13,879 bases of DNA. Source: a methanogenic archaeon. Lineage in GTDB: Archaea; Thermoplasmatota; Thermoplasmata; Methanomassiliicoccales; Methanomethylophilaceae. The position numbers were made by a program, and so were the translations under genes. A model generated the notes under the pieces. That model was not told the origin of the DNA. It saw only the letters and a program-made list of their open reading frames with translations, and searched no databases. Below, piece after piece: positions 1-8,308 of the stretch. The stretch is taken from NCBI GenBank assembly GCA_902787415.1, contig CADAGG010000025.1, forward strand, positions 1-13,879. The letters run 5' to 3'. Within the stretch, counting starts at the first letter, position 1; each line of letters begins with the position of its first letter.

Positions 1-2405
<2,405 letters not shown>

Positions 2406-2550
2406 CTGGCGTATGATCTAGCACACGTCCAGGTTACGTATGATCGGTTGTCATCAGCCTTTTCCATAGCGGAGGCCTCGACCTCTTCCCCGGTAGAAAT
2501 TCTCTTTTCTCCGAGTGCATGTGTTAGAAGCTGGTTTATTACCGCCATCT
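2406..2550 (-). other. Predicted leader of the 23S rRNA precursor
   Basis: This stretch lies between the predicted transcription start (about 25 nt below the TATA box at 2576-2586) and the estimated mature 23S 5' end. It holds no 16S, tRNA or convincing protein gene. The 9-base word CGTATGATC (plus-strand reading) occurs twice, at 2410-2418 and 2437-2445. In archaea such leaders usually pair with the 23S trailer to form a processing stem. The trailer is off the window, so this cannot be tested here. Both boundaries are inferred. Confidence 0.55.
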
Positions 2551-2575
2551 TCTGTGGAATCGTTGTATATCGAGG

Positions 2576-2586
2576 TTATATTTAAA
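2576..2586 (-). promoter_or_regulatory. TATA box of the 23S rRNA promoter
   Basis: On the minus strand the element reads TTTAAATATAA and sits in an AT-rich patch within otherwise mixed sequence. Transcription would start near 2550, leaving a leader of about 145 nt before mature 23S. The same 11 bases occur before tuf at 11775-11785, which supports a strong-promoter role. Confidence 0.75.
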
Positions 2587-2596
2587 CCCTGTTGGT

Positions 2597-2618
2597 ACAG
2601 CGCCACAGCGCATAGCGC
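2597..2618 (-). repeat. Three near-identical 7-mers just upstream of the 23S promoter
   Basis: On the plus strand ACAGCGC (2597-2603), ACAGCGC (2605-2611) and ATAGCGC (2612-2618) follow one another. On the minus strand this is a GCGCTRT triplet ending about 10 bp upstream of the TATA box. It could be a regulator site or chance. The rest of the spacer up to the stop codon at 2718 shows only a weak CCCCC/GGGGG pairing near 2690-2712, which may be a poor terminator for the upstream gene. Confidence 0.35.
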
Positions 2619-2717
2619 GTTCAGCTTCGATAATCCGCAAAGTCATGCGAATCACCCGATGTCTTCATCGAGCAACTCGGAGAGGGCCACCCCCTATTAA
2701 AGAGTTTGGGGGACGGC

Positions 2718-3131
2718 TCACGGCATGAACAGCGTATAGACCAGATCGGGGATGAGTTTCTTCAGTTGGAACAGGTCCGGGTAGTACAATGACATCCTGT
2801 CCTCGCTGTGGACCCTCTTCCCGAGCATGCGTGCGACCACGGCCACCTCGGTCCTGCCGTCGATCCTCCATCCTCCGGATTCCGAGGAGGGATCGGTGGA
2901 GACGAAGATAGGGAGCTTCAGGGTCAGCTTCTCCTGCTCGGTGCAGATGCTCTCAAGATAATCTATGCCCTCCCTGCCGAAGGAACAGATATCCCCTCCC
3001 TTGGTCTCGTAGGTGTATCCCCCGTTGTCGATGTAGTCGATGAGGGAGCGCCTCTTCACGGGCACGTTGCTGTTCATATGGGCAAGCATGCGGGTGACGT
3101 CACGGGGGTCGTCCTCGATTCCGTAGGGCAT
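2718..3131 (-). CDS. DUF61 / UPF0216 family protein
   Basis: This is a 137-residue protein resembling the archaeal DUF61 (UPF0216) family, which has no established function. Family-like features are the N-terminal segment with NSNVPVKRRSL (about residues 21-31), the central LKLPIF motif near residue 73, a GGWRIDGRTEV block, a VVARMLGK segment, and a C-terminal LYYPDLFQLKKLIPD stretch. The length is normal for the family and no signal peptide or membrane segment is visible, so it is probably cytoplasmic. The ATG at 3131 is chosen because a TATA-like AT tract lies about 20-30 bp upstream, which implies an almost leaderless mRNA. The stop is TGA. It is co-oriented with the 23S gene and divergent from nifB. 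The family call rests on recalled motif patterns. Confidence 0.8.
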   Translation of the reverse strand: MPYGIEDDPRDVTRMLAHMNSNVPVKRRSLIDYIDNGGYTYETKGGDICSFGREGIDYLESICTEQEKLTLKLPIFVSTDPSSESGGWRIDGRTEVAVVARMLGKRVHSEDRMSLYYPDLFQLKKLIPDLVYTLFMP

Positions 3132-3145
3132 GATTCCCTATTCTC

Positions 3146-3160
3146 TTAATAATATAATAA
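3146..3160. promoter_or_regulatory. Shared AT-rich core of a divergent promoter (DUF61 gene / nifB)
   Basis: The 74-bp gap between the two divergent starts contains one AT-only tract (TTAATAATATAATAA). Read on the minus strand it gives a TATA-like element positioned for a leaderless DUF61 transcript. Read on the plus strand it would place a start near 3180, about 25 nt before the nifB GTG. One tract may serve both genes, so their transcription complexes could compete. The AGGAGGG at 3161-3167 is too far from the GTG at 3206 to be its ribosome site. Confidence 0.55.
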
Positions 3161-3205
3161 AGGAGGGAATGACTGATTTTTTATCCTGCATGCGGATATA
3201 TCGGC

Positions 3206-4450
3206 GTGGACGCAGAGAAGCAACTGAAGGACATGCTCGAGACCCATCCCTGTTACAACGAGGAGGCCCACAGGAAATATGCACGTATGCACGTGCCCGT
3301 GGCCCCCAAGTGCAACATCCAATGCAACTACTGCAACAGGAAATACGACTGCAGCAACGAATCGCGTCCCGGGGTTACCAGCGAGGTGCTCACCCCCGAG
3401 CAGGCCGTATCGAAGGTGGGTTACGTCCTGGAGAAGATCCCCAACCTCAAGGTGATAGGCATCGCAGGCCCCGGGGACCCGCTCGCCAACGAGGAGACTT
3501 TTACCACGCTGGCACTTCTCAAAGAAAGGTATCCGTCGCTCACCCCCTGCATTTCCACCAACGGTCTCGCCCTGCCCGCTTCGGCACAGAGGCTGTACGA
3601 CCTCGGAGTCAGATTCGTCACCGTCACCATCAACGCTCCCGACGCGGAGACCGGTTCCAGGATCTACGGATCGGTCCTCTGGGAAGGGAAGAGGTACAAG
3701 GGCACCGAAGGCGCGGAGATCCTCCTCCGCAACCAGCTGGAGGGCATCAGGAAATGCCATGAGCTGGGCATGCTCGTCAAGGCCAACATCGTCATGGTCC
3801 CGGAGATCAATGCCGCCTCCATACCCGAACTGGTCCGCAAGGTGAAGGATCTCGGTGCATACACCGTCAACATCCTCCCCCTCATCCCCGTACCCGGAAC
3901 GGTATTCGAGAACGTCCGCGGGCCCACCCCCGCCGAGAGGAAGGCCCTCATGGACGAGTGCTCCCTCGATGCCAGGATGATGAGGCACTGCAAACAGTGC
4001 CGTGCCGATGCCATCGGCCTCCTGGGAGAGGACCGCTCCGCGGAGTTCACCGGCTGCGGCCTCGGTAAGGGGGACGGATGCGGACCCACCGAGTCCTGGT
4101 CAAACCTCATAAAGATAGATACCGGCAGGAAGTTCACCGTGGCCGTCGCCAGCGAGGGCGGCAAGGAGGTCGATGCGGGATTCGGCAGCGCCGGCAGGTT
4201 CCTCGTCTACAGGGTGGACGGAGACGATGTTCAGATGCTCAGGGAGGTAAGACCCAGAGACATGGATTCCTCTACTGCGGGGCTACCCCACAGGGAGCAT
4301 ATCGAGGCCATCATCAACCTCCTCGACGACTGCGACGCCATCGTCGTGAAGGAGATCGGCGACATGCCGAGGTCCGCCATAGAGCACAGGAACAAGAAGG
4401 TCGTCGTCACCTCCGGTCCCGTCAGAAAGGCCGTCTCGGACCTCTCCTGA
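3206..4450 (+). CDS. nifB: NifB, radical SAM FeMo-cofactor synthase, with C-terminal NifX-like domain
   Basis: NifB uses SAM radical chemistry to fuse two [4Fe-4S] clusters and insert a carbide, giving NifB-co, the precursor of nitrogenase cofactors. The 414-residue protein has the radical SAM motif C36-x3-C40-x2-C43 inside the NifB-typical HVPVAPKCNIQCNYCNRKYD block, an AGPGDPLAN motif, the GKRYKGTEGAE block, and the NifB-specific CKQCRADAIGLLGEDR segment (C262, C265). From about residue 309 a NifX/NafY-like cofactor-binding domain follows. That fusion is common in bacterial NifB, while several methanogen NifB proteins lack it. The start is GTG, the only reasonable start in frame after the TGA at 3170-3172. 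No strong ribosome site is seen, and TTG or later starts are less likely because the N-terminal HPC block must be kept. No nifH, nifD, nifK or nifE is in the window, so a nitrogen-fixing role is not shown here. Confidence 0.95.
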   Translation: MDAEKQLKDMLETHPCYNEEAHRKYARMHVPVAPKCNIQCNYCNRKYDCSNESRPGVTSEVLTPEQAVSKVGYVLEKIPNLKVIGIAGPGDPLANEETFTTLALLKERYPSLTPCISTNGLALPASAQRLYDLGVRFVTVTINAPDAETGSRIYGSVLWEGKRYKGTEGAEILLRNQLEGIRKCHELGMLVKANIVMVPEINAASIPELVRKVKDLGAYTVNILPLIPVPGTVFENVRGPTPAERKALMDECSLDARMMRHCKQCRADAIGLLGEDRSAEFTGCGLGKGDGCGPTESWSNLIKIDTGRKFTVAVASEGGKEVDAGFGSAGRFLVYRVDGDDVQMLREVRPRDMDSSTAGLPHREHIEAIINLLDDCDAIVVKEIGDMPRSAIEHRNKKVVVTSGPVRKAVSDLS

Positions 4451-4459
4451 GCACCCATC

Positions 4460-4480
4460 GTATATATGGGAGTATAATAT
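4460..4480 (+). promoter_or_regulatory. Candidate promoter of the alanyl-tRNA synthetase gene
   Basis: Two TATA-like elements, GTATATAT (4460-4467) and AGTATAATAT (4471-4480), begin 10 bp after the nifB stop. The first would start transcription near 4490, just keeping the GGAG ribosome site at 4493-4496. The second would give a nearly leaderless mRNA. Either way alaS probably has its own promoter, although read-through from nifB is possible because no terminator is seen between them. Confidence 0.55.
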
Positions 4481-4505
4481 CCGAGGTTCATTGGAGAGCA
4501 TCACA

Positions 4506-6281
4506 ATGGAAGCTCAGGAACTCAGAGACGCATACGTCAACTTCTTCAAATCGAAAGGGCACGCGCACATCAAGTCCGCATCCCTCATCCCCGAGAACGA
4601 CCCCACCGTTCTGTTCACCACCGCCGGAATGCACCCCCTGGTGCCCTATCTGCTCGGCGAGAAGCACCCCGCCGGAACCAGGCTCACCGACTACCAGAAA
4701 TGCGTGAGGACCGGGGACATCGAGGACGTCGGAGACGCGAGCCACCTCACCTTCTTCGAGATGCTCGGCAACTGGTCCCTCGGCGACTACTTCAAGAAGG
4801 AGTCCATCGCCTGGAGCTTCGAGCTCCTCCGCGACGTGCTCCACCTCACCCCTGACCAGCTGGCGGTCACCGCCTTCGCCGGGGACGAGGACGCACCCAA
4901 GGACGAGGAGACCGCCCAGCTCTGGGAGGCCCAGGGAATCGCCAAGGACCACATCTTCTTCCTCCCCAAGGAGGACAACTGGTGGGGCCCCGCTGGACAG
5001 ACCGGGCCCTGCGGACCCGACACCGAGATCTTCTTCATCGACAAAACCAAGAAGCCCTGCGGACCCGAGTGCAGGCCCGGCTGCCACTGCGGCTACTACA
5101 CCGAGATCTGGAACAACGTCTTCATGCAGTACTTCAAGGACAAGGACGGCAAGTTCACCCCTCTGAAGCAGAAGAACGTCGACACCGGTATGGGCCTGGA
5201 GAGGGCGCTCCGCGTCCTCTGCGGCACCGAGACCGTCTACGAGACCCCTCTCTTCACCGGCATCATCGGCAAGATCGAGGAGCTCTCCGGCAAGAAGTAC
5301 GCCGACGACATGAAGGCATTCAGGGTCGTAGCAGACCACCTCAGGGCATCCACCTTCCTCATCGCCGACGGAGTCGTCCCCACCAAGATGGGAGCCGGTT
5401 ACATCCTCAGGCGTCTCATCAGGAGGGCCAGCAGGTACATGTCCTCCCTCGGCATCGAGGAGTCCGGACACATGAAGGACGTCGCCCAGGTCGTCATCGA
5501 CGAGTACTCCGGCGCATATCCCGAGCTCAAACAGAACGAGCAGACCATCCTCACCACCATCACCGAGGAGGAGGAGAAGTTCCACAAGAACCTCAGGAAG
5601 GGTATGAGGAGGTTCGAGGAGATGATCGCCAACAACGGCGACGCCAAGGTGCTCCCCGGAGACAAGGTCTTCCAGCTGTTCGACACCTTCGGATTCCCCA
5701 TCGAGCTCACCAAGGAACTGGCCGAGGAGCGCGGATTCCAGGTCGATGTGGACGACTTCAACGGCAGGTTCAAGCAGCACCAGGAGACCTCCAGGATGGA
5801 CACCAACCAGACCTTCAAGGGAGGACTGGCCGACCACAGCGAGGAGACCACCAAGCTCCACACCGCCACCCACCTCCTCAACGCTGCGCTCAGGACCCTC
5901 ATCGACCCCGACATCCGCCAGAAGGGAAGCAACATCACCCCCGAGAGGCTCAGGTTCGACTTCAACATCGACAGGAAACTTACCCCCGAGGAGCTCGCTT
6001 CCATCGAAAAGTACGTCAACGACGCCATCAAGGCCGACATCCCCGTGGTATGCGAGGAGATGACCCTCGAGGAGGCCCGCGCCAGGAACGCCATCGGTGT
6101 CTTCGACAGCAAGTACGGCGAGAAGGTCAAGGTCTACACCATGGGAGACGTCTCCTGCGAAATCTGCGGAGGCCCCCACGTGCAGCACACCGGCGAGCTC
6201 CAGGGATTCAAGATCCAGAAGCAGGAGAACGTCGCGGCCGGTGTCAAGCGTATCAAGGCCGTCGTCGGAAAGTTCGACTGA
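4506..6281 (+). CDS. alaS: Alanyl-tRNA synthetase, short bacterial-type form lacking the C-Ala domain
   Basis: It charges tRNA-Ala with alanine. At 591 residues it is well below the usual 850-950. The class II catalytic core is at the N terminus (TTAGMHPLVPYLLGE, then FFEMLGNWSLGDYFKKE), followed by a Cys-rich insert (CGPECRPGCHCG) before EIWNNVFMQYF, the NVDTGMGLER motif and the tRNA-binding helical region. The editing domain keeps its metal ligands: H452 and H456 (HTATH), and C554 and H558 (CGGPH). The protein ends about 30 residues later, so the DHHA1/C-Ala region is absent. It lacks the N-terminal zinc-like extension of typical archaeal AlaRS and resembles the short forms I recall from candidate-phyla bacteria, including PENDPTVLFTTAGMHPLVPY and ICGGPHV. 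ATG 4506 is preferred over TTG 4491 because GGAG lies 9 nt upstream of it. Bacterial origin by transfer is inferred. Its codon use looks like that of its neighbours. Confidence 0.95.
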   Translation: MEAQELRDAYVNFFKSKGHAHIKSASLIPENDPTVLFTTAGMHPLVPYLLGEKHPAGTRLTDYQKCVRTGDIEDVGDASHLTFFEMLGNWSLGDYFKKESIAWSFELLRDVLHLTPDQLAVTAFAGDEDAPKDEETAQLWEAQGIAKDHIFFLPKEDNWWGPAGQTGPCGPDTEIFFIDKTKKPCGPECRPGCHCGYYTEIWNNVFMQYFKDKDGKFTPLKQKNVDTGMGLERALRVLCGTETVYETPLFTGIIGKIEELSGKKYADDMKAFRVVADHLRASTFLIADGVVPTKMGAGYILRRLIRRASRYMSSLGIEESGHMKDVAQVVIDEYSGAYPELKQNEQTILTTITEEEEKFHKNLRKGMRRFEEMIANNGDAKVLPGDKVFQLFDTFGFPIELTKELAEERGFQVDVDDFNGRFKQHQETSRMDTNQTFKGGLADHSEETTKLHTATHLLNAALRTLIDPDIRQKGSNITPERLRFDFNIDRKLTPEELASIEKYVNDAIKADIPVVCEEMTLEEARARNAIGVFDSKYGEKVKVYTMGDVSCEICGGPHVQHTGELQGFKIQKQENVAAGVKRIKAVVGKFD

Positions 6282-6296
6282 AATCCTTTACATTCC

Positions 6297-6331
6297 AGCC
6301 GTCTGGGTCATGCCCGGACGGCTTCCTTTTT
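6297..6331 (+). terminator. Intrinsic-type terminator after alaS
   Basis: An 11-bp stem with one T-G wobble (6297-6307 with 6313-6323, arms AGCCGTCTGGG and CCCGGACGGCT) and a 5-base loop is followed by a T-rich tract (6324-6331). It begins 15 bases after the alaS stop and would prevent transcription from running into the opposing tRNA gene. Confidence 0.8.
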
Positions 6332-6382
6332 CCTCTCTTCCGGACATGAAAAAACGATGGCGATGCCCATCCGATTGATTTG

Positions 6383-6387
6383 AAAAA
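6383..6387 (-). terminator. T-run terminating the tRNA-Ala transcript
   Basis: On the minus strand a TTTTT run begins 5 nt after the tRNA 3' end. A second run of six T lies at 6349-6354. Archaeal RNA polymerase commonly stops at such T-runs without a strong hairpin. Confidence 0.5.
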
Positions 6388-6391
6388 TGAG

Positions 6392-6464
6392 TGGACTGGG
6401 CGCGATTTGAACGCGCGACTTCTTGCTTGCAAAGCAAGCGATCTTCCAGCTGATCTACCAGCCC
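6392..6464 (-). tRNA. tRNA-Ala (anticodon UGC)
   Basis: A complete 73-nt cloverleaf folds by hand. The acceptor is GGGCTGG with CCAGTCC, including the G3:U70 wobble pair that is the main identity element for alanine. The D stem is GATC/GATC with an 8-base loop, the anticodon stem CTTGC/GCAAG carries loop TTTGCAA (anticodon TGC), the variable region is AAGTC, and the T stem is GCGCG/CGCGC with loop TTCAAAT. The discriminator is A73. The 3' CCA is not encoded and must be added afterwards. There is no intron. The body looks like a normal archaeal tRNA-Ala, unlike the bacterial-type synthetase gene facing it. Confidence 0.97.
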
Positions 6465-6488
6465 GTTATTTCCCACCATTGGTGTAAA

Positions 6489-6498
6489 TAATATAAAT
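6489..6498 (-). promoter_or_regulatory. TATA box of the tRNA-Ala gene
   Basis: The minus strand reads ATTTATATTA about 25-34 bp upstream of the mature tRNA 5' end, the standard archaeal distance. Transcription would begin at or a few bases before the tRNA. Confidence 0.7.
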
Positions 6499-6555
6499 CT
6501 TTCGACAATCGATTTCCTATCTGGCTGTTAACGGGAACGGCTCCCCCAAAGGAGG

Positions 6556-6563
6556 ATTATATA
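6556..6563 (+). promoter_or_regulatory. TATA box of the aroC operon
   Basis: ATTATATA follows a purine-rich AAAGGAGG stretch that could act as a BRE. The predicted start is near 6585-6590, inside the inverted repeat at 6582-6600. A small GGGA/TCCC pairing lies just upstream at 6533-6545. Confidence 0.6.
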
Positions 6564-6581
6564 GAATTGCGACAATCCCTT

Positions 6582-6600
6582 CGCATATCCCAGATATGCG
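6582..6600 (+). promoter_or_regulatory. Perfect inverted repeat at the predicted aroC transcription start
   Basis: Arms CGCATAT (6582-6588) and ATATGCG (6594-6600) are perfectly complementary around a 5-base loop. The repeat spans the predicted start site and ends 12 nt before the aroC ATG, next to the ribosome site AAGGTG (6604-6609). It may be an operator for a dimeric repressor or an RNA hairpin affecting translation. I do not recognise it as a known site. Confidence 0.5.
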
Positions 6601-6612
6601 GAAAGGTGCACC

Positions 6613-7674
6613 ATGTACGCCCTAGGAAAGAAACTCAGAATGTCGGTCTTCGGAAAGAGCCACGCCCCCTGCGTAGGCTGCGTGCTGGAGGGTGTCCCCC
6701 AGGGCACGGAGATCGACACCGAGGCCATGATACAGGAACTCGCCCTCCGCAAGCCTTCCAAGGGCATCGGCACCGACCGTGTGGAGAAGGACCTCCCGCA
6801 CATCGTCACCGGGGTCTGCAACGGCAAGGCCGACGGCAACCCCATCATCATCGAGATCATGAACGGCGACGTGGACGACTCCAAGTACCTCCCGTTCATG
6901 GAGACCCCCCGCCCCGGACACGCGGACCTCCCGGCACTGCTGGAGCTCCCCAAGTTCGACATCACCGGCGGAGGACAGTTCTCCGGCAGGCTCACCGCCC
7001 CCATCGTGGCCGCCGGAAGCATCGCCAGGAAGCTCCTGGAGGAGAAGGGCATCCGCATCGGTGCCTTCTGCCGGTCCATCGGTCCCGTGAAGGACGTTTC
7101 GGACCGCACTCTGGAGGATGCCGTGGCATCCAGGAAGTTCCCCACCCGTGCCTGCGACGGGAAACTGGACAGGAAGTACGATGAGTGCATCATGGCCGCC
7201 AGGGCAGACAAGGACAGCGTCGGCGGCGTGGTCGAGTGCATCATCACAGGCGTCCCCATCGGCTTCGGCGGCATCTGGTTCGAGTCCCTCGACGCAGAGC
7301 TGGCACATGCCATGTTCGGCATCCCCGCCTGCAAGGGCGTGGAGTTCGGAAAGGGCTTCGCCATCACCGAGATGAGGGGTTCGCAATCCAACGACGCCTA
7401 CCGTTTCGATGACGGCAGGATCGTCACCAGGACCAACAACATGGGCGGCATCGTCGGCGGTATGGCCGACGGCGCGGACATCGTGTTCCGCGTGGCGTTC
7501 AAACCCACCCCGTCCATCGGCGCCAAACAGGACACCGTGAACCTGAAGACCTGCCAGGATGCGGAACTTGAGATCAAGGGCAGACACGACCCGTGCATCG
7601 CACCCCGTGCAGTATCCGTCGTCGAGGCCGTCGCGGCCCTCGTGCTGGCGGACCAGATGGAGAGAGGATTATGA
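6613..7674 (+). CDS. aroC: Chorismate synthase
   Basis: This is the last step of the shikimate pathway, converting 5-enolpyruvylshikimate 3-phosphate to chorismate with reduced FMN. The 353-residue protein shows the family blocks in order: an N-terminal FGKSHAPCVG motif (usually FGESHG, with the histidine kept), RPGHAD near residue 100, TGGGQFSGRLTAP, DSVGGVVEC, a TRTNNMGGIVGGM block, RVAFKPTPSI and RHDPCIAPRAV near the C terminus. The GGG-FSGRLTAP and FGIPACKGVEFGKGF segments resemble clostridial enzymes more than the RGGGRSSARET form I recall from many other AroC proteins. ATG 6613 follows AAGGTG at a suitable distance. It is the first gene of a three-gene unit and its TGA stop overlaps the next start (ATGA). 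Confidence 0.96.
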   Translation: MYALGKKLRMSVFGKSHAPCVGCVLEGVPQGTEIDTEAMIQELALRKPSKGIGTDRVEKDLPHIVTGVCNGKADGNPIIIEIMNGDVDDSKYLPFMETPRPGHADLPALLELPKFDITGGGQFSGRLTAPIVAAGSIARKLLEEKGIRIGAFCRSIGPVKDVSDRTLEDAVASRKFPTRACDGKLDRKYDECIMAARADKDSVGGVVECIITGVPIGFGGIWFESLDAELAHAMFGIPACKGVEFGKGFAITEMRGSQSNDAYRFDDGRIVTRTNNMGGIVGGMADGADIVFRVAFKPTPSIGAKQDTVNLKTCQDAELEIKGRHDPCIAPRAVSVVEAVAALVLADQMERGL

Positions 7675-7952
7675 GCGACTACCTTGAAGTGCTGAGAACC
7701 GACATTGCAGAATGCGACCGCGAGATAATGGTGATCCTCAGGAAGAGGCTCGACCTGGCGATATCCATCGGAAAGTACAAGGCGGAGCACGGCATGGAGG
7801 CCCATAATCCCGCCGCTGAGCAGCGTGTGGTGGACAGGTACCGCGAGATCGCGGTGGAGCTGGGGATGGACCCCGGCATCGCCGAGAGGATCTGCAGGTG
7901 CATAATGGAAGAATCCATCGCCAACGAAGAGGCAGTTATCAGCAAGGAATGA
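7671..7952 (+). CDS. AroQ-type chorismate mutase, monofunctional
   Basis: It converts chorismate, the product of the gene just upstream, to prephenate for phenylalanine and tyrosine. It is a 93-residue all-helical AroQ protein. Catalytic positions R9, R26 and K37 keep the E. coli spacing (R11, R28, K39), and S82 matches E. coli S84. By hand alignment other positions differ: N46 for D48, A49 for R51 and E86 for Q88, while E50 matches E52. Glu at the Q88 position is known in some natural mutases. No dehydratase, dehydrogenase or ACT domain is fused to it. The start overlaps the aroC stop by 4 bases and its own stop overlaps the next start by 4 bases, indicating translational coupling. Confidence 0.88.
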   Translation: MSDYLEVLRTDIAECDREIMVILRKRLDLAISIGKYKAEHGMEAHNPAAEQRVVDRYREIAVELGMDPGIAERICRCIMEESIANEEAVISKE

Positions 7953-8263
7953 ACATGACTGACGTCACCAATCTGAAGAAGAGGATGCTCATCCTCGGTA
8001 TAGTATCCGCGGCCATCCTCATCGGACTGACCGCTCTCTGCGCCCTGAAGTTCAACACCCTGGAGAAATCCGGGATGATCCTCTACATGATGGCGGTACC
8101 GATCTTCATGACAGTCCTGGCCTTCGTCTTCGGATACGTGGACCTCAACGAGCGCATGGACGAGGACGAGATCACCTACATGCTCCGCAGGACCTACATC
8201 TTCGGCGGAGTGATGTTCTCCATCACCCTAGTCGCGGAGCTGGCACTGTATCTCAGCACCTGA
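7949..8263 (+). CDS. Small three-helix membrane protein of unknown function
   Basis: I do not recognise this 104-residue protein. It has three hydrophobic segments at about residues 13-33, 43-64 and 84-102. A basic N-terminal patch (KKR at 10-12) and a charged loop between helices 2 and 3 (LNERMDEDEITYMLRR) suggest the N terminus and that loop face the cytoplasm. No catalytic or transporter motif is visible. ATG 7949 is chosen because it overlaps the chorismate mutase stop (ATGA) and follows AAGGA; ATG 7955 is the alternative. The coupling implies co-expression with the aro genes, but a role in aromatic amino-acid metabolism or transport is only a guess. The gene ends just before a terminator hairpin. 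Confidence 0.8.
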   Translation: MNMTDVTNLKKRMLILGIVSAAILIGLTALCALKFNTLEKSGMILYMMAVPIFMTVLAFVFGYVDLNERMDEDEITYMLRRTYIFGGVMFSITLVAELALYLST

Positions 8264-8270
8264 AAAACTG

Positions 8271-8295
8271 AAAAAATACCGGCCGTGAGGCCGGT
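8271..8295. terminator. Bidirectional terminator between the aro operon and ilvD
   Basis: A perfect 7-bp stem (ACCGGCC 8278-8284 with GGCCGGT 8289-8295) closes a GTGA loop. On the minus strand it is followed directly by six T and then further T-rich sequence, a textbook terminator for ilvD. On the plus strand the hairpin is followed by a weaker T-run at 8302-8305. It sits in the 45-bp gap between the two convergent genes. Confidence 0.8.
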
Positions 8296-8308
8296 GAATA
8301 GTTTTAAC

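Noticed and set aside
2440..2460. A C/D-box-like TGATGA in the 23S leader suggesting a guide RNA
   Set aside because: A matching D box and guide pairing could not be found at the expected spacing.
3169..3762. A protein starting at ATG 3169 just after AGGAGGG on the plus strand
   Set aside because: The AGGAGGG is only one base from the ATG, and the frame is a shifted, Arg- and Gln-rich shadow of nifB.
4488..6188. A 566-codon open frame on the minus strand opposite alaS
   Set aside because: It has the same acidic, low-complexity composition caused by the high-GC codon use of alaS, with no recognisable domain and no promoter of its own.
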